A DNA stretch of 64,000 nt, taken from positions 739,262 to 803,261 of the forward strand of contig NZ_LIWB01000001.1 in NCBI RefSeq assembly GCF_001905725.1. Reading direction: 5' to 3'. The notes below the pieces were generated by a model. The model was not told the origin of the DNA. It searched no databases and saw nothing but the letters and a program-made list of their open reading frames with translations. The position numbers and the translations under genes were made by a program. Source of the stretch: Streptomyces sp. CB02400 (GTDB lineage Bacteria > Actinomycetota > Actinomycetes > Streptomycetales > Streptomycetaceae). Of the stretch, positions 24,106-32,134 are shown one piece after another. The first letter of the stretch is position 1. The number at the start of each line of letters is the position of its first letter.

Positions 24106-24420
24106 GTGTTGCGCAGCGTGGAGCAGAGGCGTGTGCCCGGCAGTCAGATGGACCCACGAGTGACGGAGCTGCGCTCCGCCGTGTCCCGGTTACGCCGTCA
24201 ACTCGCCGCCCATCCCGGGGACTTCCGGGACCGGAGCATCGCGGAGGAGGAACTCGCCGCGCTGGCCGGGATGGCCGCCGCGGGCGACCCCGAGATCCCC
24301 CGGCTGCGCCGCTCCCTGCTGCTGATCGCGGGCGCGATCGGCTCGGTGAGCGCGCTGGGGCAGGGCGTGCGGGAACTGCGCGAGGCGGTGGACCTGTTCG
24401 GCCCGTCGCCACGCGGCTGA
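24106..24420 (+). CDS. DUF5955-family small protein
   Basis: A 104-residue, probably helical protein: RVTELRSAVSRLRRQLAAHP, a hinge with RSIAEEELAALAGMA, then a hydrophobic LRRSLLLIAGAIGSVSAL helix and VRELREAVDLFG. I place it in DUF5955, a streptomycete family of unknown role. GTG 24106 is chosen for the GGGGAGG site before it; the longer frame from 23905 overlaps the divergent MocA-like gene and has no conserved residues. It converges on allR, 22 bp between stops. Confidence 0.75.
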   Translation: MLRSVEQRRVPGSQMDPRVTELRSAVSRLRRQLAAHPGDFRDRSIAEEELAALAGMAAAGDPEIPRLRRSLLLIAGAIGSVSALGQGVRELREAVDLFGPSPRG

Positions 24421-24442
24421 ACGCACGCCCGTGCCGGTGTGA

Positions 24443-25249
24443 TCAGGCGGTCGGGGCGGTGCCCGGCGTGGCGAGCGCCTCGGAGAGTTCCGCAGCGACC
24501 TGCTGGAGCACCGGCACGATCTTCTCCGTCGCCGACTCCGTGACCCGCCCCGCCGGGCCCGAGATGGAGATCGCCGCCGCCGTGGGGGAGTCCGGCACCG
24601 GCACGGCGAGGCAGCGGACGCCGATCTCCTGCTCGTTGTCGTCCATCGCGTAGCCCAGGCGGCGCACGTCCTCCAGGGCCGCGAGGAAGCCGTCCGGCGT
24701 GGTGATGGTCTTGTCCGTCGCGGCGGGCATGCCGGTACGGCCGAGCAGGGCCCGCACCTCCTCCGGCGGGAAACCGGCCAGCAGGGCCTTGCCCACACCG
24801 GTGGAGTGCGGCAGGACGCGCCGGCCGACCTCGGTGAACATCCGCATGGAGTGCTTCGACGGCACCTGCGCCACGTACACGATCTCGTCCCCGTCGAGCA
24901 GCGCCATGTTCGCCGTCTCGCCGGTCTCCTCCACCAGACGGGCCAGGTACGGCCGCGCCCAGGTGCCGAGGAGCCGGGCGGCGGACTCGCCGAGCCGGAT
25001 CAGCCGCGGGCCCAGCGCGTAACGGCGGTTGGGCTGCTGGCGTACGTAGCCGCAGGCGACCAGCGTGCGCATCAGGCGGTGGATGGTCGGCAGGGGCAGC
25101 CCGCTGCTCGCGGACAGCTCGCTCAGGCCGACCTCGCCGCCCGCGTCCGCCATCCGTTCGAGCAGATCGAAGGCGCGCTCGAGGGACTGCACGCCACCAC
25201 TGGCGGCGGACCGGGCGGAGTCGTTGGTGCTGGCGCTGGACGTCGGCAC
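24443..25249 (-). CDS. allR: IclR-family regulator AllR of allantoin catabolism
   Basis: A 268-residue IclR regulator. The winged helix (residues ~20-80) reads VQSLERAFDLLERMADAGGE then SGLPLPTIHRLMRTLVACG. The effector domain (~95-260) has ETANMALLDGDEIVYVAQV, LPHSTGVGKALLAG and GVRCLAVPVPDSPTAAAISI. Family members such as AllR sense glyoxylate or allantoin and repress ureide catabolism. It diverges from allB-alc. A 36-bp dyad over its own -10 suggests autoregulation, and the same dyad precedes hyi and aceB. Name based on family and position. Confidence 0.9.
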   Translation of the reverse strand: MPTSSASTNDSARSAASGGVQSLERAFDLLERMADAGGEVGLSELSASSGLPLPTIHRLMRTLVACGYVRQQPNRRYALGPRLIRLGESAARLLGTWARPYLARLVEETGETANMALLDGDEIVYVAQVPSKHSMRMFTEVGRRVLPHSTGVGKALLAGFPPEEVRALLGRTGMPAATDKTITTPDGFLAALEDVRRLGYAMDDNEQEIGVRCLAVPVPDSPTAAAISISGPAGRVTESATEKIVPVLQQVAAELSEALATPGTAPTA

Positions 25250-25330
25250 GGCGCGTTCCTTTCGAGGCCTGGCAGGAAGGGCAGAAGCCTACCCGGCAGC
25301 CGGTCGATCGCCCGCTTGTGCGTAGCCACG

Positions 25331-25373
25331 TTCTGCCTGACGAAAGTCTAATTTCACTTTGTGGAATCGTCCA
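25331..25373 (-). promoter_or_regulatory. allR promoter with the 36-bp dyad
   Basis: Minus-strand TGGACG (25368-25373), a 17-bp spacer and TAGACT (25345-25350) form a promoter for allR. The dyad boxes TTCTGCCTGACGAAA (25331-25345) and TTTCACTTTGTGGAA (25352-25366) start 21 bp apart, as before hyi and aceB, and their inner arms GAAA-N7-TTTC flank the -10. Autorepression is the simplest reading. Confidence 0.65.
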
Positions 25374-25412
25374 GAGTTGGCCGCCGGCCGGGGTCGTACG
25401 GGAGGCAGGCCC

Positions 25413-25460
25413 TTGACGGGCCGGAAGCGCGGGTGAAGACTCCTTCAACAGAACGTTGAA
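25413..25460 (+). promoter_or_regulatory. allB promoter with TTCAAC palindrome
   Basis: TTGACG (25413-25418), a 17-bp spacer and AAGACT (25436-25441) suit a promoter reading into allB. The near-perfect palindrome TTCAAC-AGAAC-GTTGAA (25444-25460) covers the expected transcription start and ends 32 bp before the GTG. It is the best-preserved of three such sites in the window. Confidence 0.65.
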
Positions 25461-25492
25461 TTCCATCCCGGCGGAAGGTCAGGAGGATCCGG

Positions 25493-26833
25493 GTGTCCGA
25501 CGCCGAACAGGTGCTGCGCTCCACGCGCGTCATCACTCCCGAGGGAACGCGCGCCGCGTCCGTCACGGTCGCCGACGGCACGATCACGGCCGTCCTGCCG
25601 TACGACGCACCCGTCCCGGAAGGCGCCCGCCTGGAGGACCTCGGCGACGACGTCCTGCTGCCCGGCCTGGTCGACACCCACGTGCACGTCAACGACCCCG
25701 GCCGCACCGAGTGGGAGGGCTTCTGGACCGCCACCCGCGCGGCGGCGGCCGGCGGCATCACCACGCTGATCGACATGCCGCTCAACTCCCTCCCGCCCAC
25801 CACCACCGTCGACCACCTGCGCACCAAACAGCGGGTCGCCGCCGACAAGGCCCACATCGACGTCGGCTTCTGGGGCGGCGCCCTGCCGGACAACGTCAAG
25901 GACCTGCGCCCGCTGCACGAGGCCGGCGTCTTCGGCTTCAAGGCGTTCCTGTCACCGTCGGGCGTCGACGAGTTCCCGCACCTCGACCAGGAGCGACTGG
26001 CCCGGTCCCTGGCGGAGATCGCCGCCTTCGACGGCCTGCTGATCGTGCACGCCGAGGACCCGCACCACCTGGCCGCCGCCCCGCAGCACGGCGGCCCGAA
26101 GTACGCCGACTTCCTCGCCTCCCGCCCGCGCGACGCCGAGGACACCGCCATCGCGCACCTCGTCGATCAGGCGAAACGTTTCGGCGCACGTGTGCACGTA
26201 CTCCACCTCTCCTCCGGCGACGCGCTCCCCGTGATCGCCGCGGCCAAGGCGGACGGCGTACGCGTCACCGTCGAGACCTGCCCCCACTACCTCACCCTCA
26301 CCGCGGAGGAGGTCCCGGACGGCGCCAGCGAGTTCAAGTGCTGCCCGCCCATCCGCGAGGCCGCCAACCAGGACCTGCTCTGGCAGGCCCTGGCGGACGG
26401 CACCATCGACTGCGTCGTCACCGACCACTCCCCGTCCACCGCCGACCTCAAGACGGACGACTTCTCGACCGCCTGGGGCGGCATCTCCGGCCTCCAGCTC
26501 AGCCTGCCGGCCGTCTGGACCGAGGCCCGCAGACGCGGCCACGGCCTGGAGGACGTGGTGCGCTGGATGTCGACGCGCACGGCGGCGCTCGTCGGACTCG
26601 ACGCGCGCAAGGGCGCCATCGCGCCCGGTCACGACGCCGACTTCGCGGTCCTCGCCCCCGACGAGACCTTCACCGTCGACCCGGCGGCGCTCCAGCACCG
26701 CAACCGGGTGACGGCGTACGCGGGCAGGACCCTGTACGGCGTCGTGAAGTCCACCTGGCTACGCGGCAGGCGCGTCGTCGCCGACGGCGCGTTCACCGAA
26801 CCGAAGGGCCGACTGCTCACCCGTTCCCACTGA
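25493..26833 (+). CDS. allB: Allantoinase
   Basis: Hydrolyses allantoin to allantoate. A 446-residue cyclic amidohydrolase of usual length. The metal centre is complete: [12 protein letters not shown] (His63, His65), the carbamylated Lys150 in [16 protein letters not shown] and ETCPHYL histidines, and VVTDHSPS aspartate. The GTG at 25493 is preceded by AGGAGG and gives the normal start [12 protein letters not shown]. alc follows after 32 bp. Transcription starts from a promoter bearing the TTCAAC palindrome. Confidence 0.96.
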   Translation: MSDAEQVLRSTRVITPEGTRAASVTVADGTITAVLPYDAPVPEGARLEDLGDDVLLPGLVDTHVHVNDPGRTEWEGFWTATRAAAAGGITTLIDMPLNSLPPTTTVDHLRTKQRVAADKAHIDVGFWGGALPDNVKDLRPLHEAGVFGFKAFLSPSGVDEFPHLDQERLARSLAEIAAFDGLLIVHAEDPHHLAAAPQHGGPKYADFLASRPRDAEDTAIAHLVDQAKRFGARVHVLHLSSGDALPVIAAAKADGVRVTVETCPHYLTLTAEEVPDGASEFKCCPPIREAANQDLLWQALADGTIDCVVTDHSPSTADLKTDDFSTAWGGISGLQLSLPAVWTEARRRGHGLEDVVRWMSTRTAALVGLDARKGAIAPGHDADFAVLAPDETFTVDPAALQHRNRVTAYAGRTLYGVVKSTWLRGRRVVADGAFTEPKGRLLTRSH

Positions 26834-26865
26834 CACCGACTCCCGAAAGGCAGGACCAGATCACC

Positions 26866-27945
26866 GTGACGGCGATCGAGAGCTTCACCGGCGACGCGCA
26901 CCCCTACAGCGGCGGCGACCCGTACGCGGACTACCGCACCGCCGACTTCCCCTTCACCCACCACGTCGACCTCGCCGACCGCCGGCTCGGCGCCGGTGTC
27001 ATCGCCGCCAACGACGAGTTCTTCGCCCAGCGCGAGAACCTCCTGCTGCCCGGGCGCGCCGAGTTCGACCCCGAGCACTTCGGGCACAAGGGCAAGATCA
27101 TGGACGGCTGGGAGACCCGGCGCCGGCGCGGCACCTCCGCCGAACACCCCTGGCCGACGGACGAGGACCACGACTGGGCGCTGATCCGGCTCGGCGCCCC
27201 CGGAGTCGTCCGCGGGATCGTCGTGGACACCGCCCACTTCCGCGGCAACCACCCGCAGGCCGTCTCCGTCGAGGGCACGTCGGTGGCGGGCTCCCCGTCC
27301 CCGGAGGAACTGCTCTCGGACGACGTGAAGTGGACGACGCTGGTCCCGCGCACCCCGGTCGGCGGCCATGCGGCCAACGGCTTCGCCGTCACGGACGAAC
27401 AGCGCTTCACCCACCTCCGCCTCAAGCAGCACCCCGACGGGGGCATCGCCCGGCTGCGCGTGTACGGCGAGGTCGTGCCCGATCCGGCCTGGCTGGCGGC
27501 GCTCGGCACCTTCGACGTCGTCGCGCTGGAGAACGGCGGCCGGGTCGAGGACGCCTCGGACCGCTTCTACTCACCGGCCGCCAACACCATCCGGCCCGGC
27601 CGCTCGCAGAAGATGGACGACGGCTGGGAGACCCGCCGCCGCCGCGACCGGGGCCACGACTGGATCCGCTACCGCCTGGTCGGCCGGTCGCAGATCCGCG
27701 CCCTGGAGATCGACACCGCGTACCTGAAGGGCAACAGCGCCGGCTGGGCGTCGGTCTCGGTGAAGGACGGCGACGACGGCGACTGGCGGGAGATCCTCCC
27801 CCGCACCCGCCTCCAGCCCGACACCAACCACCGCTTCGTCCTCCCCACCCCGGCGACCGCCACCCACGCCCGCGTGGACATCCACCCCGACGGAGGCATC
27901 TCCCGCCTCCACCTCTTCGGCTCCCTGACCGAACAGAACAGCTAG
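26866..27945 (+). CDS. alc: Allantoicase
   Basis: Converts allantoate to ureidoglycolate and urea. The 359-residue protein contains the characteristic two-fold repeat. Repeat 1 (~1-195) contains GKIMDGWETRRRRG and VDTAHFRGNHPQ. Repeat 2 (~200-355) contains QKMDDGWETRRRRD and IDTAYLKGNSAG. Each ends with HPDGGIARLRVYG or HPDGGISRLHLFG. GTG 26866 follows AAAGGCAGG at a good distance. It is the second gene of the allB operon; a strong hairpin 8 bp after the stop ends it. No urease or ureidoglycolate lyase is in the window. Confidence 0.96.
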   Translation: MTAIESFTGDAHPYSGGDPYADYRTADFPFTHHVDLADRRLGAGVIAANDEFFAQRENLLLPGRAEFDPEHFGHKGKIMDGWETRRRRGTSAEHPWPTDEDHDWALIRLGAPGVVRGIVVDTAHFRGNHPQAVSVEGTSVAGSPSPEELLSDDVKWTTLVPRTPVGGHAANGFAVTDEQRFTHLRLKQHPDGGIARLRVYGEVVPDPAWLAALGTFDVVALENGGRVEDASDRFYSPAANTIRPGRSQKMDDGWETRRRRDRGHDWIRYRLVGRSQIRALEIDTAYLKGNSAGWASVSVKDGDDGDWREILPRTRLQPDTNHRFVLPTPATATHARVDIHPDGGISRLHLFGSLTEQNS

Positions 27946-27953
27946 CCCTACCC

Positions 27954-27986
27954 GGCTGCGGCGGTCATGCCGAGACCGCCGCAGCC
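27954..27986 (+). terminator. Terminator of the allB-alc operon
   Basis: GGCTGCGGCGGTC (27954-27966) and GACCGCCGCAGCC (27974-27986) form a perfect 13-bp stem with a 7-nt loop, 8 bp after the alc stop. No U tract, as is common in streptomycetes. Confidence 0.85.
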
Positions 27987-28008
27987 GCGGGCAGTCGTGC
28001 CGCCGTAA

Positions 28009-28050
28009 CTGCGCCCACCCGTGCCGCTGGGGCGGCACGGGTGGGCGCAG
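28009..28050. terminator. Second, longer hairpin after alc
   Basis: CTGCGCCCACCCGTGCCGC (28009-28027) pairs perfectly over 19 bp with 28032-28050 around a TGGG loop. It could back up the first terminator and also stop transcription from the convergent SDR gene. Confidence 0.75.
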
Positions 28051-28058
28051 CGGCACCC

Positions 28059-28163
28059 GGCAGCCGCCGGCAGGGCAACCCCTTACGCACAGCACTTGGC
28101 AGCCGTCGGCAGGGCAACCCCTTACGCACAGCACCCCACAACCGCCGGCAGAGCAACCCCCGG
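28059..28163. repeat. 39-bp tandem direct repeat, about 2.6 copies
   Basis: Copies begin at 28059, 28098 and (degenerate) 28137. The core GGCAGGGCAACCCCTTACGC is identical in copies 1 and 2. The array sits between the hairpins after alc and the end of the SDR gene. It is in frame-compatible 13-codon units but no ribosome site or conserved product supports coding. Too few copies and no spacers for CRISPR. Confidence 0.8.
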
Positions 28164-28204
28164 GTGTGGCGACTGTCGCCCCAGCCGCCACGCCCAGGCA
28201 GACA

Positions 28205-28957
28205 TCACGCCGCATGCCCCCCGTCCACCGAGAACTCCGCCCCGGTGACATACGCCGCCCCCGCCAGATGAGCAATCGTCTCCGCGACCTCCTCCACCCT
28301 CCCGAACCGCCCCACCGCGGTCATCGCCACCTGCCCGTCCGCATAAGGACCACCCGCCGGATTCATATCCGTGTCGATCGGCCCCGGATGAACGATGTTC
28401 GCCGTGATCCCCCGCTCACCCAGCTCCCGAGCCAGCGCCTTCGTCAGCCCCACCAACGCCGACTTGCTCATCGCGTACAGCGTCCCGCCCGGCCCGGGCA
28501 CCCGCTGCGTCATACACGTACCGACGGTGATGATCCGCCCCCCGCGCGGCATGAAGGCGACCGCCGCGCGGGAGGCGAGGAAGACCCCGCGCACGTTCAC
28601 CGCGAGCACCCGGTCGACATCCGCGAGGGGCAGCGTCTCCACCGGCCCGAGCACGCCGACCCCCGCGTTGTTCACCAGCACGTCCAGCCGCCCCAGCTCC
28701 CGCGCGGCGGCGCTCACCGCCCCGGCCGCCTCCTCCGGGTCACCGGCGTCCGCCCGCAGGGCCACCGCGCGGCGCCCCAGCGCCTCCACGGCCCGTACGA
28801 CCTCCTCGGCCGCCTCCTTGCCGTTCACGTACGTCACCGCGACGTCCGCGCCCTCCCGCGCCAGCCGCAGCGCCGTCGCCGCGCCGATCCCACGGCTGCC
28901 GCCGGTCACCAACGCCACCCTGCCGAGCAGGTTCTTCACAGAAGTGTCTGTCGTCAT
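28205..28957 (-). CDS. Short-chain dehydrogenase/reductase (classical SDR)
   Basis: A 250-residue NAD(P)-dependent oxidoreductase. Motifs are the cofactor loop VTGGSRGIGAATA, NNAGVGVLG, the catalytic YAMSKSAL (Tyr and Lys), and the end VTGAEFSVDGGHAA. The catalytic Ser position appears as Thr in TVGTCMTQ, a tolerated change in some SDRs. FabG-like length. ATG 28955-28957. It stands alone; substrate cannot be inferred. It converges on the allB-alc operon across the repeat and hairpin zone. Confidence 0.92.
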   Translation of the reverse strand: MTTDTSVKNLLGRVALVTGGSRGIGAATALRLAREGADVAVTYVNGKEAAEEVVRAVEALGRRAVALRADAGDPEEAAGAVSAAARELGRLDVLVNNAGVGVLGPVETLPLADVDRVLAVNVRGVFLASRAAVAFMPRGGRIITVGTCMTQRVPGPGGTLYAMSKSALVGLTKALARELGERGITANIVHPGPIDTDMNPAGGPYADGQVAMTAVGRFGRVEEVAETIAHLAGAAYVTGAEFSVDGGHAA

Positions 28958-29100
28958 GCACCCATCCCAGCGCCCCCGCCGCCCGGCCGCTGGCGGCGAA
29001 CGGACGTCGACCTGACGCACCACCGATGAGTTGCGGGCCCCGCCGGGGTCTGAGCTGATGACGGCACGCCCCCCCTCGCACCGGAAGGCAGGAACCCGTC

Positions 29101-29727
29101 ATGGGCAAGCTCGTAGTCACCACCTTCGTCACCCTCGACGGCGTCTACCAGGCCCCCGGCGGTCCCCAGGAGGACACCAGGGACGGCTTCGACCAGGGAG
29201 GCTGGAGCGTCCCCTACGGCGACGAGGACTTCGGCCGGTTCGTCAACGGGGTCTTCTCCCGCGTGGGCGCCTTCCTCCTCGGCCGTCGTACGTACGACAT
29301 CTTCGCCTCGTACTGGCCGAAGATGACCGACCCCGCCGACCCGGTCGCCGGCAAACTGAACGCGCTGCCGAAGTACGTCGCCTCCGCCGGCCTCACCGAC
29401 CCCGAATGGGCCGGCACCACCGTGATCCGCGGCGACCTCGCCAAGGAGGTCACCGCCCTCAAGGAGCGCACCGACGGCGAGCTCCAGCTGCACGGCAGCG
29501 GTGCCCTCGCCCGGTCCCTGTTCGCGCTCGACCTCGTGGACACCCTGCACCTGCTGACCTTCCCGGTCGTCCTCGGCGCCGGGCGCCGCCTGTTCCCGGA
29601 GGGCTCGATGCCGAGCGCCTTCCGGCACACCGGCGGAGAGATCACCGCCGCGGGCGTGTCCATCCAGACCTACGACTTCTCCGGCCGCCCCGAGTACGGC
29701 TCGTACGAGCTCCCGGAGAACGCCTGA
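29101..29727 (+). CDS. Dihydrofolate reductase-family (RibD C-terminal) protein
   Basis: A 208-residue protein of the bacterial bifunctional deaminase-reductase C-terminal fold. Motifs are VTTFVTLDGVYQAPGGPQED, the helix GAFLLGRRTYDIFASYWP, the NADPH-loop GELQLHGSGALARSLFA, and the strand LLTFPVVLGAGRRLFPEG. Such stand-alone members reduce unknown substrates. ATG 29101 has a GGAAGGCAGG site 8 bp upstream. It diverges from the SDR gene with 143 bp between. Confidence 0.9.
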   Translation: MGKLVVTTFVTLDGVYQAPGGPQEDTRDGFDQGGWSVPYGDEDFGRFVNGVFSRVGAFLLGRRTYDIFASYWPKMTDPADPVAGKLNALPKYVASAGLTDPEWAGTTVIRGDLAKEVTALKERTDGELQLHGSGALARSLFALDLVDTLHLLTFPVVLGAGRRLFPEGSMPSAFRHTGGEITAAGVSIQTYDFSGRPEYGSYELPENA

Positions 29728-29768
29728 CACCGGCCGCACCGGTGGACGCCGCCGCCCGGACGGCGATG

Positions 29769-29969
29769 TCAGCCGGGCTTCCGGCTCTCCGCGGCGGCGA
29801 TCAGGGCGCCGCTCAGCACCAGCAGGGCGATGCTCGCGAAGAGTTCGTAACCGTCGAGGAACGAGAACCGGTGGACGAGCCCCCAGTCCCAGCCGGCGAG
29901 CTCGCTCACCAGACCCGCCACCCCCTGCACCAAGGCGAGGAAACCCAGAACCTCCAGCAATTGCTTCAT
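29769..29969 (-). CDS. Small two-helix membrane protein
   Basis: A 66-residue protein with two hydrophobic helices, LLEVLGFLALVQGVAGLVSEL (~4-24) and LFASIALLVLSGALIAAAES (~43-62), joined by a loop WDWGLVHRFSFLDGYE. ATG 29967-29969. I do not recognise a family. Codon bias fits a real gene and it fills the space between a convergent reductase and a divergent histidine kinase. Confidence 0.65.
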   Translation of the reverse strand: MKQLLEVLGFLALVQGVAGLVSELAGWDWGLVHRFSFLDGYELFASIALLVLSGALIAAAESRKPG

Positions 29970-30148
29970 AACACCGACTCTCGCCCCGCGGACCTCCCAC
30001 CCGCATCGGCCGCGGGGCGAGCCCGTCCCGACGGAAGGGGGCGCTCCGCGCCGCCCGGAGCGCCGAAAGTCTGCGGTGCCGCGACTTCGGTAGCCGATCC
30101 CGCCGGCGAGGCTGTGCCGGGACCGCCCCCTGCGTAGATTTGTCGACC

Positions 30149-31399
30149 GTGACTGGTGACAAGGCGGCGCGGACCGCCCCGGTGTTCACGGGGCGCCGAT
30201 GGTTCTTCCCGTCCGCCCTCATCCACGAACTCGACCCCGACGCGGCCCGCTCCGGGCGACGGCCCCGGCGCACCGCCCGCGACTGGATCGTCGACTTCGC
30301 CTGCTTCCTGCTGGCCGTGCTCGTGGGCCTGGCGGGCGCCGAGACGCTCCGCGACAACCACGACATCCCGCACGCGCTGGCCGTCGCCGACCAGGTGCTC
30401 GGCGCGCTGTCGTGCGCCGCGGTCTGGCTGCGCCGGCGGTGGCCGCTCGCGCTGGCCGCCGTGATGATCCCGGTCAGCTTCGTCTCGGAGACCTCCGGCG
30501 GCGTGGCGATCATCTCCCTGTTCACGCTCGCCGTGCACCGGCCCTTCCGGTACGTGGCCTGGGTGGGCGGTGTGCAAGCGCTGCTGGTGCCGTTCTACTT
30601 CTGGTGGCGCCCCGACCCCGACCTGCCGTATCTCGCCGTGCTCGTCCTCTTCGTCGTGCTGACGGCCGCGACCGTCGGCTGGGGCATGTTCGTACGGTCC
30701 AAACGGCAGCTCATGCTGAGCCTGCGGGACCGCGCGCGGCGGGCCGAGACCGAGGCGCGGCTGCGGGCCGAGCAGGCGCAGCGGCTCGCGAGGGAGGCCA
30801 TCGCGCGGGAGATGCACGACGTGCTCGCGCACCGGCTGACGCTGCTGAGCGTGCACGCGGGCGCCCTGGAGTTCCGACCCGACGCCCCGCGCGAGGAGGT
30901 CGCGCGGGCGGCCGGGGTCATCCGGGAGAGCGCGCACGAGGCGCTGCAGGACCTGCGGGAGATCATCGGCGTGCTGCGGGCCGGCGACTCCGACGACGCG
31001 GGCCGGCCGCAGCCGACGCTCGCGGCGCTCGACACCCTGGCCGCCGAGTCCCGGCAGGCCGGCATGAAGATCACCCTGGACCAGCGGGTCACCGACCCGG
31101 CCGCCGTCCCCGCCTCCGTGGGCCGCACCGCCTACCGCATCGCCCAGGAGGGCCTGACCAACGCCCGCAAGCACGCCCCCGGCACGGAGGTCACGGTGTC
31201 GGTCACCGGCGGCCCGGGGGAGGGCCTCACCGTGACCGTGCGCAACCCCGCGCCGGAGGGGGAGGTACCGCACGTGCCCGGTGCCGGGCAGGGCCTGATC
31301 GGCCTCACCGAACGGGCGACCCTGGCGGGCGGCACCCTGGAGCACGGGCCCGCCCCCGACGGCGGGTTCGAGGTACGGGCCCGGCTGCCGTGGGGGTGA
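30149..31399 (+). CDS. NarL-type sensor histidine kinase (HisKA_3)
   Basis: A 416-residue membrane kinase. About five or six N-terminal hydrophobic segments (~50-185) form the sensor, with no large extracellular domain. The dimerisation box EAIAREMHDVLAHRLTLLS places the phosphorylated His at 223. The ATPase domain shows RIAQEGLTNARKHAPG (N box) and PGAGQGLIGLTERATLAGG (G box). GTG 30149 follows a TAGATT (30135-30140) that could be a -10, predicting a leaderless message. The partner regulator starts 58 bp downstream. Signal unknown. Confidence 0.93.
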   Translation: MTGDKAARTAPVFTGRRWFFPSALIHELDPDAARSGRRPRRTARDWIVDFACFLLAVLVGLAGAETLRDNHDIPHALAVADQVLGALSCAAVWLRRRWPLALAAVMIPVSFVSETSGGVAIISLFTLAVHRPFRYVAWVGGVQALLVPFYFWWRPDPDLPYLAVLVLFVVLTAATVGWGMFVRSKRQLMLSLRDRARRAETEARLRAEQAQRLAREAIAREMHDVLAHRLTLLSVHAGALEFRPDAPREEVARAAGVIRESAHEALQDLREIIGVLRAGDSDDAGRPQPTLAALDTLAAESRQAGMKITLDQRVTDPAAVPASVGRTAYRIAQEGLTNARKHAPGTEVTVSVTGGPGEGLTVTVRNPAPEGEVPHVPGAGQGLIGLTERATLAGGTLEHGPAPDGGFEVRARLPWG

Positions 31400-31457
31400 A
31401 CCGGGAGCGGCCGGTGCGTGTGTCCCCGCCCCGCCCGGCCGTGATTACCTACGGGCC

Positions 31458-32132
31458 ATGACCGCTATCAGAGTGCTCCTCGTCGACGACGACCCGCTGG
31501 TGCGGGCCGGGCTGTCCTTCATGATGGGCGGGGCCGACGACATCGAGATCGTCGGTGAGGCCGCCGACGGCGGCGAGGTCGAGGCGCTCGTCGACCGCAC
31601 CCGGCCGCACGTCGTCCTCATGGACATCCGGATGCCGACGGTGGACGGTCTCACCGCCACCGAGTCGCTGCGCCGCCGCGAGGACGCCCCGCAGGTCGTG
31701 GTGCTCACCACCTTCCACGCCGACGAGCAGGTGCTGCGCGCGCTCCGCGCGGGCGCCGCCGGGTTCGTCCTCAAGGACACCCCGCCCGCCGAGATCGTCG
31801 CCGCGGTGCGCCGGGTCGCGGCCGGCGACCCGGTGCTGTCGCCGACCGTCACCCGGCAGTTGATGGCACACGCGGTCGGCACCGCCGCCGACACACGGCG
31901 CGCACGCGCGCGTGCGCGCGTCGCCGGTCTCAACGACCGCGAACGCGAGGTGGCAGTCGCGGTCGGCCGGGGCCTGGCCAACGCCGACATCGCCACCGAG
32001 CTGTACATGAGCGTGGCCACCGTCAAGACCCACGTCTCCCGGATCCTGGCCAAGCTGGGCCTCAACAACCGCGTGCAGATCGCCCTGCTCGCCCACGACG
32101 CAGGCCTCCTGGAGGAGCCCGGGGACCGCTGA
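31458..32132 (+). CDS. NarL/FixJ-family response regulator
   Basis: A 224-residue regulator partnered with the kinase just upstream. The receiver (1-~120) has the acidic pair in LLVDDDPLVRAG, phosphoacceptor Asp56 in VVLMDIRMPTVDG, Thr in VVVLTTFHAD, and Lys in GFVLKDTPP. The LuxR-type HTH (~155-215) has LNDREREVAVAVGRGLANAD then MSVATVKTHVSRILAKLGL. The linker includes an Arg/Ala run RRARARARV coded by an alternating purine-pyrimidine tract. Targets unknown. Confidence 0.95.
   Translation: MTAIRVLLVDDDPLVRAGLSFMMGGADDIEIVGEAADGGEVEALVDRTRPHVVLMDIRMPTVDGLTATESLRRREDAPQVVVLTTFHADEQVLRALRAGAAGFVLKDTPPAEIVAAVRRVAAGDPVLSPTVTRQLMAHAVGTAADTRRARARARVAGLNDREREVAVAVGRGLANADIATELYMSVATVKTHVSRILAKLGLNNRVQIALLAHDAGLLEEPGDR
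31898..31919. other. 22-bp alternating purine-pyrimidine palindrome in the regulator linker
   Basis: A run of GC/AC steps (31898-31919) is a perfect 22-bp palindrome with strict purine-pyrimidine alternation, the pattern most able to form left-handed DNA. It encodes the Arg/Ala linker between the receiver and the HTH. Confidence 0.7.
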
Positions 32133-32134
32133 GC

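Noticed and set aside
27965..28156. 63-codon open frame through the repeats after alc
   Set aside because: Its Arg/Leu-rich 13-residue repeats only reflect the DNA repeat; no ribosome site or conserved motif.
28059..28163. Tandem 39-bp repeats considered as a CRISPR array
   Set aside because: Only about 2.6 abutting copies, no unique spacers and no cas genes in the window.
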